Source: Hahella sp. CCB-MM4 (GTDB lineage: Bacteria; Pseudomonadota; Gammaproteobacteria; Pseudomonadales; Oleiphilaceae). From it: DNA of 64,000 bases. This document shows positions 8,944 to 17,504 of this stretch, in pieces. The position numbers and the translations under genes were made by a program. Numbering within the stretch: position 1 is the first letter of the stretch; each line of letters starts with the position of its first letter. A model generated the notes under the pieces. That model searched no databases and was not told where the DNA came from. It worked only from the letters and a program-made list of their open reading frames with translations. The stretch spans positions 1-64,000 of the forward strand of contig NZ_MRYI01000026.1 of NCBI RefSeq assembly GCF_002260525.1, in the 5' to 3' direction.

Positions 8944-9999
8944 TTAAACGTTCCCTGTAAGGCATTTTTTAACTTCGCTGAAAGACGTCATAATGTGGTA
9001 TCCCGTTGTGGATTTCACATAGTCAATATCCTGCCCATTGTTTAGCCACTTGTATTCAATGGGATTGAGTTCAGAATCAAAATAGCGATCAACCAACGAG
9101 GTCATGATCTCATCCACCCTCGTTTGATTATTCAGTATTGAGTATGCACGAACCCGTTCCAACTGAGGCCAGATCCTGAATTTTTCGGCAGTTTCAGCGG
9201 ATTTATTCGGGTGTATCTCGGGAAGCACATATCCCTCTGAATTCACCCCGTGCTTCTCTGCCGCAGCCATTAGGTTTTCAGGCGTTATCTTAGAGCTCAG
9301 GTTTGGCATTTCAGATTTCAGTTCATCCAAAAGACAGGCCCATTCATACGAATGACCTGGCTCAAACCACAGGGTGTCACCGGCACTATCCACGGTTTCC
9401 TTGATCAGACCCAGATCCTGATCAAAGAAGTGCTCTTCGATCACCAACAACAGATTCGATACCGCATCCATAATTTCAGTATCTTGAAATGCACGCCATG
9501 CCATCAAAAGACATTCAAATAGATGCATTAACGGGTTCTGGCAGATGTTGTCCTGACCTTGTTTTGAGATTTCCAGGAGTTCTTCTTTATTGGCAATCAG
9601 GGAAAATAGGTACCTTAGTGTTTCGTACGCACTCTCCTTAACGTCATGGTTCTTTGTTTCAATAAACAAACGGGATTCTGCATAGACAATAAAGGCATAC
9701 TCATAAAGATCATCCGTCTTGGACAACGAAGACATTCGATCTTTCCAGTATCCCTCTCTTTTATAGAGTTCCCGGGTGTTGTTATACAAACTTACAGCAG
9801 ACTCAAGGCTGTCGGGGGCGTTATACAAAACACTATATTGAGTCAGAAAATAGACACACCTGGTTTGACAGAGTAAACGAGCCTCACTCGTCTGATCGGG
9901 ATGCTTGAGATCTTCGCCCACGATTTTTGAGCAGCTCAGGGCGTGACTTACAAGTTGATAATATTGAGCCAAAATATCATCGAGTTTTTTCATTTCCAT
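8944..9999 (-). CDS. AGE-family sugar epimerase/isomerase
   Basis: About 351 residues. An earlier start at 10047 is possible, but KMEMKKLDD at 9999 has a better ribosome site. Motifs of the N-acylglucosamine 2-epimerase (alpha/alpha barrel) family appear in order: NPLMHLFECLLMAW, WFEPGHSYEWACLL, RIWPQLERVRAYSI and the final TTGYHI. These contain the paired His residues that act as general acid and base in AGE, cellobiose epimerase and YihS. The enzyme probably isomerises or epimerises a free aldose or mannose-type sugar; which one is not visible. There is no sugar transporter next to it. Confidence 0.82.
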   Translation of the reverse strand: MEMKKLDDILAQYYQLVSHALSCSKIVGEDLKHPDQTSEARLLCQTRCVYFLTQYSVLYNAPDSLESAVSLYNNTRELYKREGYWKDRMSSLSKTDDLYEYAFIVYAESRLFIETKNHDVKESAYETLRYLFSLIANKEELLEISKQGQDNICQNPLMHLFECLLMAWRAFQDTEIMDAVSNLLLVIEEHFFDQDLGLIKETVDSAGDTLWFEPGHSYEWACLLDELKSEMPNLSSKITPENLMAAAEKHGVNSEGYVLPEIHPNKSAETAEKFRIWPQLERVRAYSILNNQTRVDEIMTSLVDRYFDSELNPIEYKWLNNGQDIDYVKSTTGYHIMTSFSEVKKCLTGNV

Positions 10000-10269
10000 C
10001 TTCACTTTCGCACACATAAGATCGGTCGAGAAATACAAATGTAACAAGAGATAAGCCCCACCACACCTCTTATTATGTTAATCCCCAGAAGGAGCTGTAA
10101 AAAGACAACGCTAAATTGAATGCCACATCGAACACTTTTATTTCGGTAGAGCCATGTGGCAGGCAGTTGATGATCATGACAGAAGAAAACCGGTGACAGC
10201 AGAATGCTCCCTAAGAACTGAGCGATGTATCAAGACTCATGACCCTAACGGAGTTTCTATCGCAGCTTG

Positions 10270-10298
10270 TTGACAACTTTCTCCCCTCCCTCTACTTT
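10270..10298 (+). promoter_or_regulatory. sigma-70-type promoter of the retron
   Basis: A perfect -35 box TTGACA (10270-10275) is followed by a 17-base spacer and TACTTT as -10 box (10293-10298). Transcription should begin at about 10304-10306, one to three bases before inverted repeat a1 (10307). This agrees with retron RNAs, whose 5' end starts close to a1. Confidence 0.75.
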
Positions 10299-10306
10299 GC
10301 ACGGTA

Positions 10307-10468
10307 ACAACACTCCAAGCGAACCTGACAGGCTAAGGTACGACCTCTGCCAGTCGGTACTTCGGGGTAACCCCGAGGCTATGCGTTAACCATTCATTTC
10401 AACGCCGGTAAGGCACTGCGCTATAAGCGCAGCCGGTTACCGGCTACTTCAGCGGGTTGGAGTGTTGT
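10307..10468 (+). ncRNA. msr-msd: retron msr-msd noncoding RNA
   Basis: The region directly upstream of the reverse transcriptase has all parts of a retron RNA. Inverted repeats a1 (10307-10318, acaacactccaa) and a2 (10457-10468) are perfect 12-bp complements. Right after a1 is AGC, whose G at 10319 is the candidate branching guanosine. The msr then has small stem-loops: 10338-10344 with 10353-10360 (one bulge) and 10363-10375 (CGGGG/CCCCG). The msd is a long hairpin: gccggtaa (10404-10411) pairs with ttaccggc (10437-10444), and ctgcgct (10416-10422) with agcgcag (10426-10432). The predicted msDNA is about 60-80 nt, ending at the msr border. The structure is read by eye; the exact cDNA ends are not known. 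Confidence 0.88.
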
Positions 10469-10501
10469 CTTTTATCTACCTCCAGGGACGACAACCTCAG
10501 A

Positions 10502-11824
10502 ATGAACTACAAACGTTGGGTCGCCAGTTGTCTGGCGGATGCATTCATTATTGGTCCCCGGGACTCCTCCGCCATTCTGCTGCGCTGGTCAAAGGTACTG
10601 GGAGAGCAACCAGAGTGGTTGCGCAGATTATCCAAAGAGATCCTCTCACCTGAAACGGCTCACCATGAAAATCTGAACTTTTCCATGGTGCTGGAGCGGA
10701 TCCAGGCATCGGAGGATTTCGATGAGGCCTTCTCGGAAAGTGATCAACCGCCCCGGGTTCGATATGTATACCTTCCCGAGGCAGAGTATTCTTTCAGTGC
10801 GGAACAGCATGAGCTTCCAAAGCTGGCAGGTATATCCGACGTCCTTAACTGGCTAAACCTTACGGTTAATGATCTTGAATGGCTTTGTGGCAATTATCGA
10901 AATGCACCCGGTGCGTCATCGAAACTGGCCCACTATCACTATCGTTGGCTGGAAAAGCGCCGGGGTGGCTCCAGATTACTTGAGTCCCCCAAGCCTCTGT
11001 TGAAAAGCATTCAGCAAAAAATACTTCACGACATACTATCTGCTGTCCCACAACACCCCGCCGTACATGGCTTCCGGGCGGGGCATTCCTGCGTTTCACA
11101 TGCACGGCAACATCTGGAACAACCGTTGCTGCTCAAATTCGATCTGAAGGATTTCTTTGCCTCTATTCACTATCCAATGGTTTTTCAGGTTTACCGAAAA
11201 CTGGGATACCCGCCTACCGTCTGCAGAATTCTGACCAAACTATCGACCAACGTCAGCCCTGTAAAAATCCTGAAAAGCCGCCCCGACACCTGCATCGATA
11301 AGGACGATAACTATTTTCGCCGCCCACACCTTCCTCAGGGAGCTCCAACCTCTCCGGCATTATCCAATCTTGCCGCTTCGAAACTGGATAAACGCCTCAC
11401 CGGGCTGGCTGATACCATGGGATTTCGCTACAGCCGCTATGCTGACGACTTAGTGTTTTCCGGCCCACGACTGAAGCGGGGATCTATCGACAAGCTACAG
11501 AGTTTGGTTGGCGCCATTGTTCTGGAAGAAGGCTTCTTGCTGAATACCCGGAAAAGTGCGGTAGTGGGGCAAGCTCAAAGACAACAGGTAACGGGGATTG
11601 TGGTGAATCGCAAAGCCAATATCTCCCGACAACAGTTCGACCAGATGAAAGCGATTTTGCATCATTGCATTCACCAGGGGCCTCACCACCAGAACCGCGA
11701 TCAGGTACCTGATTTCCAGGCACACCTGAAAGGAAAAATCAGCTATATGCAAAGCATCAACCCTCAACGGGGTAACAAACTGATGAAACTGTTCCAGCAG
11801 ATTCAATGGCAGAATGCGGATTAA
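10502..11824 (+). CDS. ret: retron reverse transcriptase, myxobacterial type
   Basis: I choose the ATG at 10502 (440 residues); the longer TTG frame would start inside repeat a2. RT motifs in order: HGFRAGHSC, FDLKDFFASI with the first catalytic Asp (about 214), PQGAPTSPALSNL (about 278-290), RYADDLVFSG with the YADD pair (313-316) and VTGIVVN (363-369), the VTG motif typical of retron RTs. An N-terminal extension of about 120 residues (WLRRLSKEIL region) and the closing GPHHQNRD...RGNKLMKLFQQIQW resemble the RTs of myxobacterial retrons such as Mx162. The enzyme should make branched msDNA from the upstream RNA. No effector gene follows, so any toxin function would lie in the N-terminal extension or be absent. 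Confidence 0.92.
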   Translation: MNYKRWVASCLADAFIIGPRDSSAILLRWSKVLGEQPEWLRRLSKEILSPETAHHENLNFSMVLERIQASEDFDEAFSESDQPPRVRYVYLPEAEYSFSAEQHELPKLAGISDVLNWLNLTVNDLEWLCGNYRNAPGASSKLAHYHYRWLEKRRGGSRLLESPKPLLKSIQQKILHDILSAVPQHPAVHGFRAGHSCVSHARQHLEQPLLLKFDLKDFFASIHYPMVFQVYRKLGYPPTVCRILTKLSTNVSPVKILKSRPDTCIDKDDNYFRRPHLPQGAPTSPALSNLAASKLDKRLTGLADTMGFRYSRYADDLVFSGPRLKRGSIDKLQSLVGAIVLEEGFLLNTRKSAVVGQAQRQQVTGIVVNRKANISRQQFDQMKAILHHCIHQGPHHQNRDQVPDFQAHLKGKISYMQSINPQRGNKLMKLFQQIQWQNAD

Positions 11825-12035
11825 TTGAGCCATCAATATCCATCTAAACGGCGTTCAGACGTCGTGTTTCCTATGCACTCCATGGACCATCTGCTACCTT
11901 AAATACATAGATTTCTGAATTTTCCGAGACAGGAGGGTTAGCCATCAACTCTCCTGCTTTTATAAGCAAGAATAAAAAGTCCTGAATGGAATAGGGACGA
12001 GACATCCCACTGCATCCTTGTGGCGAGTGTAGGTA

Positions 12036-14075
12036 ATGCACATAAAAATAACATATGTAGCGCTTGCAGCCATTGTCTGGCTGGGGTCGACCGCTCACGC
12101 GGAAGAGCCAGTATCTCTCGCCGTCTGGGAACGAGAGCCTTACGTGGGGAAAAATCTCGAAGATCAGGGATATGCCATCAAAGTCCTGAAAGCCGCCTTT
12201 GAGGAAGTCGGTCTGGAAACTCAATTAACCTTCCAGCCCTTACCCAGAGCTCGGGAAAGTGCACTCCAGGGCATCGTCGACGGCTACTTCCCCCTGGTTA
12301 TCCACTCTGAAGACGATGCAGACTTTTTACTGTCAGACCCTTTTCCTGGCGGGTCTATCGGTTTACTGAAGAAAAAAAATTCATCGGCCCAATGGCCGTC
12401 GCCCGCTCCCCGGACCCTGCCAGAAGTCCAAAGCGCCTTGAAAGGTTATCGTCTCGGTCTGGTATCCGGTGAAGACATCAATTCTTTGTTTGAAAACGCC
12501 CCGGCTATTCAGAAGGATTATGTGCGCACGGATCTTAATAACCTGGATAAGCTTTACCGTGAGCGCATCGATTTCACCTTTATGGACAAATACACGGCCG
12601 CCGATCTGATCGTGCTACAGCGTCCACATATGATCGGTAGCCTGGAGTTCATCGACCCGCCACTTTTAAATACCCGGTTCCAGGTGGGATTTCCCCGCAA
12701 CAAGGAAAACCATTTCCTGCTTTGGCAAAAGTTTAATACCGGGCTGAACATCCTACAGGAAAGCGGCAAACTGGATCTGATCATGGCGGAACACGGTTTT
12801 GGCCAAAAACCGACACCTCCTCCTTCCAAAACCATTCTGACAATCGGCACGGTTAACAACGCCGATATGAAAGTCATTAAAGAGCTCTCTTCCCGATTCA
12901 CGAAACAATACCCCGACATCCAGCTTGATTGGCGGGTGATGAATGAGAATACATTGAGGAGGAGATTACTGAGTGATTTTGCCATCTCGGACGGCAAGTT
13001 TGACGTCATGACCATTGGAACTTACGAAGCCCCTCTGTGGGCCGAAAAAGGCTGGTTGGTTCCATTGGACAACCTGCCTGAATCCTATGATGTGAATGAT
13101 ATTTTTGAGACAGTCAGGGAAAGCCTTTCCTATCAGAGCAAGCTTTATGCATTACCGATTTATGCAGAAAGCACCATGACCTATTACAGAAAGGATCTAT
13201 TTGCCCAGGCAGACCTGAAAATGCCACGGCAGCCTACCTGGTACGAATTGCGCGATTTTGCAGCCCGACTGCATGATCCGGCCAAGAATATCTATGGGAT
13301 CTGCCTGAGAGGTAAAGCCGGCTGGGGTGAAAATATGGCCATCATTACCACCATGGTGAATACCTTCGGTGGACGCTGGTTTGACAATGACTGGATACCA
13401 CAACTCACCAGTAAGCCCTGGATCAAAGCGATTCTGATGTATAAAGAGCTGCTTAACCGCTACGGACCACCGGATGTCACCCGAAACGGATTTAATGAAA
13501 CCCTGAAACTGTTCGCTGAGGGGCACTGCGCGATGTGGGTGGATGCAACCGTCGCGGCTGGGTTGTTGTTTGATCCCAAACAATCGAGCGTCCACGACAA
13601 AGTCGGCTTCTCGGCTGCCCCTATCGGTACGGTGGTAAGAGGTGCAAACTGGCTGTGGTCCTGGGCTCTGGCCATTCCTGAGTCATCACGGAACACCGAG
13701 GCGGCCCTGAAATTCATCACCTGGGCAACGTCCAAAGAATATATTCGAATGGTGGGCACCAGCAACGGATGGGTATCAGTACCTCCGGCCACTCGTCAAT
13801 CAACCTACGAACACCCGGAGTATCGTCAGGCAGCGCCATTTTCCGAATTCGTGCTCAACGCCATCCAGACAGCAGATCCGGTTAACTCAACGCTGGAACC
13901 GAAACCCTACAAAGGCATTCAATTGGTGGGGATTCCCGAATTTCCTTCCATTGGACGCGCCGTGGGCTTGAGCATTTCAGAAGTTATCGACAAGAAAAAG
14001 ACGGCCCAGGAGGCCCTCAAGGAATCCCAGCAACTGGTGCAACAGCAGATGCGGGATTCCGGTTATTATCAGTAA
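12036..14075 (+). CDS. fused solute-binding protein, family 3 plus family 1
   Basis: Protein of 679 residues with a signal peptide (cleavage near THAEEP, residue 22). The first half (about 25-265) is a family 3 binding fold of the amino-acid type: LAVWEREPYVGKN, RARESALQGIVDGYFP. After a Pro-rich linker (QKPTPPPSK) the second half (about 275-679) is a family 1 (sugar/polyol) binding protein: MTIGTYEAPLWAEKGWLVPL, GICLRGKAGWGENMA, ANWLWSWALAIPESS, as in sorbitol/mannitol receptors. Two full receptors in one chain is unusual. No permease or ATPase is adjacent, so it may be an orphan receptor or feed a signalling protein. The neighbouring gene 14284-15645 is a paralogue of the second half. Confidence 0.85.
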   Translation: MHIKITYVALAAIVWLGSTAHAEEPVSLAVWEREPYVGKNLEDQGYAIKVLKAAFEEVGLETQLTFQPLPRARESALQGIVDGYFPLVIHSEDDADFLLSDPFPGGSIGLLKKKNSSAQWPSPAPRTLPEVQSALKGYRLGLVSGEDINSLFENAPAIQKDYVRTDLNNLDKLYRERIDFTFMDKYTAADLIVLQRPHMIGSLEFIDPPLLNTRFQVGFPRNKENHFLLWQKFNTGLNILQESGKLDLIMAEHGFGQKPTPPPSKTILTIGTVNNADMKVIKELSSRFTKQYPDIQLDWRVMNENTLRRRLLSDFAISDGKFDVMTIGTYEAPLWAEKGWLVPLDNLPESYDVNDIFETVRESLSYQSKLYALPIYAESTMTYYRKDLFAQADLKMPRQPTWYELRDFAARLHDPAKNIYGICLRGKAGWGENMAIITTMVNTFGGRWFDNDWIPQLTSKPWIKAILMYKELLNRYGPPDVTRNGFNETLKLFAEGHCAMWVDATVAAGLLFDPKQSSVHDKVGFSAAPIGTVVRGANWLWSWALAIPESSRNTEAALKFITWATSKEYIRMVGTSNGWVSVPPATRQSTYEHPEYRQAAPFSEFVLNAIQTADPVNSTLEPKPYKGIQLVGIPEFPSIGRAVGLSISEVIDKKKTAQEALKESQQLVQQQMRDSGYYQ

Positions 14076-14080
14076 CCACC

Positions 14081-14201
14081 ATGAAGACTATCAGTAACTA
14101 CTGTGAAGACTATCAATAACCACGGCGAAGACTACCAATAATCATGGTGAAGACTTTCAATAATCGTAGTGAACACCGTCAATAATCGTGGCGACGACTG
14201 G
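14081..14201. repeat. 22-bp tandem repeat, 5.5 copies
   Basis: Units such as gtgaagactatcaataacca follow each other at a strict 22-base period. The end of the preceding coding sequence (tattatcagtaaccacc, from about 14063) resembles the second half of the unit, so the array seems to have grown from the gene's 3' end. Copies differ by 1-6 bases. There are no spacers between the units, so it is not a CRISPR. Confidence 0.9.
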
Positions 14202-14283
14202 CTCCATGCTGAAAGCAATAGTCTAGGGGAAAGCCGCCCTGGCGGGACAGCTACCCTGATGGAAGCAGTATCAGACACCCGCG

Positions 14284-15645
14284 TCAGTAGGCATCCACAC
14301 CTTTCTGGCGTAGCCGTTCGGCAATGTTGTGCGAGGCCTGCACAAATTCTGACATTCGGGCCAGTTCACGATCCAGGTTAAACGTCCCTCCGGTCAGCTT
14401 TTTCTCCAGCATGAACGCCAGTTTCTTACCGATAAAATTACCAATCTGCTGGAATTCTTCCACCTGGAGAAACTGAATTCCCCGGTACGGAACAGGCTTG
14501 GCGCTGGGGTTTTCAAAGTCAGCGCTTTTGATCGCCTTTAGTGTGATATCGGCAAATTTTGCATACTCACGGTAAGACGGGTTCTGGTACAAGGCATAAC
14601 GGGTTCCCGGAGGGACTTGGGATATCCCGAAATTATTTTCTACCAACTGATGATAGTTATCAGAGGTGGCCCACTTGACGAAGCGCCAGGCGGCTTCTTT
14701 TTTGGTAGACCCCTGGGGTACGGCAAATCCCCATGACCATAACCAGTTCGTACCTCTATCGGTCAACTGTGAGGGTGCCGCAGCATAACCGACTTGTTGG
14801 TAGAATTTTGACTGGGCTATCGCTCCGCCCGCCGCCGTTGAATCTACCCAGATGTCACACTGACCAGATACAAAGGCCTGGAGATTCTCTGAGTAACCAT
14901 TATCCCAGGGCGTTTCCAATCCATATTTTTCCATCAAGCCAAGGTAGAACTCGATCGTATCTTTCCAAGGTTTTTCTGATAATGCAGACTGCCAGTTCTC
15001 ATCGTACCAACGCCCCCCGAAGCCGTTCAGCATTGTCGCCAGAATGACAATATTCTCCCCCCATCCTGGTTTTCCCCGTAAACAAAGTCTGCCGTTTTGC
15101 CCACCAGACACCCGCTTGAGCAGTTCCAGCGTCGCATCAATATCTCTCCATGTTGGCTGGGGAGGAATTTGCAGATTAAAACGCTCAAGAACATCCTTCC
15201 TGTAGTATGTAATTGAGCTCTCCCCATAGTAGGGTAAGGCATAATAGTCTCCCCCATAGCTGAAGCCTTCGATAATCTCGGGGATCCAGCTTTTCATTTC
15301 ATGATCAGATTTATATTGGTCGGGTACCGGGGACAAACGTCCTTTGCTCCCCCAAATCGGAGCTTCAAACAGGCCAAGCGTGTAAACGTCATATTGGGCA
15401 TTGCTCAGCTTGCTGTCATTGGCCTGCATCAGTCGCAATACGCTCTCATCGACGATTTTCCAGCGAATGTTAATATCTTTATTCTGCTGTTCGAAGTAGC
15501 TGGACAGCTTCTTCATATTCAACATGTCGGCGTTATCAACCGTTGCAACAACAATTTCAACCGCCCGGCACTGAGCACTTGAGAAAATGATTAACAGACA
15601 AAATACCAATAAGGAGGTTAAGTGATCGCTATGGTTTAACTTCAT
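14284..15645 (-). CDS. family 1 extracellular solute-binding protein (polyol/sugar type)
   Basis: 453 residues from the ATG at 15645, where GGAAGG stands before the start; the longer frame begins without a ribosome site. Signal peptide about 1-28 (cleavage near QCRA). The mature part is the same fold and subtype as residues 275-679 of the fused receptor on the other strand: YTLGLFEAPIWGSKGRL, LRGKPGWGENIVIL, GTNWLWSWGFAVPQGS, PYRGIQFLQVEEFQQIG. Divergence by duplication is clear. It lies tail-to-tail with the fused gene across the 22-bp repeat. There is no transporter gene beside it, so the permease must be encoded elsewhere or it works in sensing. Confidence 0.87.
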   Translation of the reverse strand: MKLNHSDHLTSLLVFCLLIIFSSAQCRAVEIVVATVDNADMLNMKKLSSYFEQQNKDINIRWKIVDESVLRLMQANDSKLSNAQYDVYTLGLFEAPIWGSKGRLSPVPDQYKSDHEMKSWIPEIIEGFSYGGDYYALPYYGESSITYYRKDVLERFNLQIPPQPTWRDIDATLELLKRVSGGQNGRLCLRGKPGWGENIVILATMLNGFGGRWYDENWQSALSEKPWKDTIEFYLGLMEKYGLETPWDNGYSENLQAFVSGQCDIWVDSTAAGGAIAQSKFYQQVGYAAAPSQLTDRGTNWLWSWGFAVPQGSTKKEAAWRFVKWATSDNYHQLVENNFGISQVPPGTRYALYQNPSYREYAKFADITLKAIKSADFENPSAKPVPYRGIQFLQVEEFQQIGNFIGKKLAFMLEKKLTGGTFNLDRELARMSEFVQASHNIAERLRQKGVDAY

Positions 15646-16417
15646 GTTCCTTCCCTCTTGTATTACTGCTACCGATTGCAGGTGCCAATATGCAAGCCGG
15701 TGAATACTTCTGTTATGGCAAAAGAAGCCCGTCACCCGAAATTCTGATATTGAACGGGCTTGTATTTTGCCGATGAAAGGCTTGGGGAAAATCCTGTCCG
15801 ATAAGGTCGCTCAGAGAAATTGCAGCTACTGACTACATCCTCTGATTACCCTGACCACTCAAACCAAGTGATATTAAGGCAGCTATGTCAGCTCCGTACC
15901 TTATGTCGGGACAGGTCTGCCAGGGAAACCTGGAGGCATGAATTCCGAAGGACTGAAATCTGGAAAAAAACCAGAAATTTCGGGAAATTAGTGATGATGT
16001 TGTCTTTTATAGTTTTCATGACGGCACCCTGATTTTAGTTATTCTATTAGTATGACCTGTCCTCTAATCCCCAAAAACCATTGTGGGTTCCTCGCTCGCT
16101 GGAGATTTCGAGACTGTCTTTATTACACATTGAGTCAAGCATTAGCACAAATACCTATTCGACTTATTACCTATACATTTTTGCCTTCTGTCAGATGGCA
16201 GTCGATTTTTTCATTCACTGGGAACGTCACTATTTACTACCTCGAATGGGTCACGCTTTTACCAGCACCTTGTGGTGTTCGACCAAAAAAGTATCGATTT
16301 GAGGTCAATTTATGAGTAGTTCCTGAATACCCATCACGTTAGAGTAAAAAGAGTCGAGAGCACGAAATTCTGTTTCCTCTTTTGGAACACATAACAATAA
16401 AAACAGGCAGTATATTC
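15646..16417. other. 770-bp region without a supported gene
   Basis: Short open frames occur but none has a ribosome site, a recognisable domain or a coding look. The region must hold the promoter of the solute-binding gene (minus) and of the AraC gene (plus). Base composition is more AT-rich than in the flanking genes. I see no hairpin with a T-run and no repeat. It may be a decayed gene remnant, but I cannot identify one. Confidence 0.35.
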
Positions 16418-17347
16418 ATGATTGGTTCCTGTCATTTTTCGATTCAGGAAATAACACACCATGGACCGGAGCAATCTGCCCCCCTTCAACTGGGGCATGG
16501 CAGCACTGACTCGTTGCGATACGCTTCCAGCGATATGATACGGGGCACTGAAGTACCTCCCTTTCGCCATGAACTATGTCACCAGATAGACCTGATCCTG
16601 AGTGGAGGGGGAACCTTCCTCGTCGAACAAACCGAAATGTCCCTGTACGAAGGAGATGTACTCTGGAGCTTCAAGGGGCATCGTCCGCAACTGCAAAACC
16701 TTGCCAGGGATGCCACCATGCTGCGTATCAAAATCCCTATATTCCATTCCTTTGAGTTGCGGCTATGTAAAAGTTTTGAACTGGGGCTTTTCTACGGCAC
16801 CGCCTACAGGCTGTCTGTTTTAAATGAAGTGGATATTCATCAGGTACAGCGTCAATTGGATGACCTGAAAACGAAGGACTCCACCTTAAGGGAAATTGCC
16901 TTTGAGGAATTCAAACTTTTTTTGCGACGACTATCTCAGGTCGAGACGCGCAGTCCTGCCATTCCTTCCCTGCACTCAGTACGAAGCAAGGCTTGCCACC
17001 AGGCATACAGAATGATGGTGTACATCTCGGAGAATTTTCGGGAGGATCTCTCAATAGATAAAATTGCCTGCTATGTAGGACTACATAAAAACTTCGCTAT
17101 GAGCCTTTTCAAGAAAGTCATGGGGGTATCGCTACTGGAATACATCACCGGTCTGAGAGTTCGACATGCGGAGAAAATGCTGATCAATACCAACGACAAT
17201 ATCACCTCCATTGCCTTTGCCAGTGGCTTCTCCTCTCTGACCCGATTCTATGAGGTCTTCGGCAAGTATTATGGAGATTCACCACAGCGCTATCGGAATA
17301 AGCTGTGGTCGCAAATGGAAATGTCGTCAATTGGCGATGCAAGATAG
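16418..17347 (+). CDS. AraC-family regulator, MelR-like
   Basis: About 309 residues from the ATG at 16418; a TTG at 16382 gives 12 more residues and cannot be excluded. The N-terminal cupin-like sensor contains FRHELCHQIDLILSGGGTFLVEQTEMSLYEGDVLWSFKGHRP with the typical arrangement of the MelR/transcriptional sugar regulators. The C-terminal helix-turn-helix pair is LSIDKIACYVGLHKNFAMSL and NITSIAFASGFSSLTRFYEVF, ending with YYGDSPQRYR. It probably controls sugar-related genes; the solute-binding proteins upstream and the NhaC gene downstream are possible targets. The ligand is unknown. Confidence 0.85.
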   Translation: MIGSCHFSIQEITHHGPEQSAPLQLGHGSTDSLRYASSDMIRGTEVPPFRHELCHQIDLILSGGGTFLVEQTEMSLYEGDVLWSFKGHRPQLQNLARDATMLRIKIPIFHSFELRLCKSFELGLFYGTAYRLSVLNEVDIHQVQRQLDDLKTKDSTLREIAFEEFKLFLRRLSQVETRSPAIPSLHSVRSKACHQAYRMMVYISENFREDLSIDKIACYVGLHKNFAMSLFKKVMGVSLLEYITGLRVRHAEKMLINTNDNITSIAFASGFSSLTRFYEVFGKYYGDSPQRYRNKLWSQMEMSSIGDAR

Positions 17348-17504
17348 CGAGTTTCAATTTTATCGGTGCTGATTTTTTTATAACCAATTCAAAGCGCTAC
17401 CGTCCGATAAATTATTAGAGAATTTCCTGCCAATCCTTATAATCTCCGACCTTTTTCCTGTCCGCCGTAACGGACACGACACATCCCTTGGAAACACGTT
17501 CACT

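Noticed and set aside
8944-14075. epimerase or solute-binding protein as retron effector
   Set aside because: The epimerase gene is on the other strand and the receptor is separated by about 210 bp; neither family is known as a retron effector.
14081-14201. CRISPR array
   Set aside because: The 22-bp units follow each other without spacers and differ from one another; no cas genes.
15820-16315. short plus-strand genes between the receptor and the AraC gene
   Set aside because: No ribosome sites, domains or coding look; the frames overlap each other.
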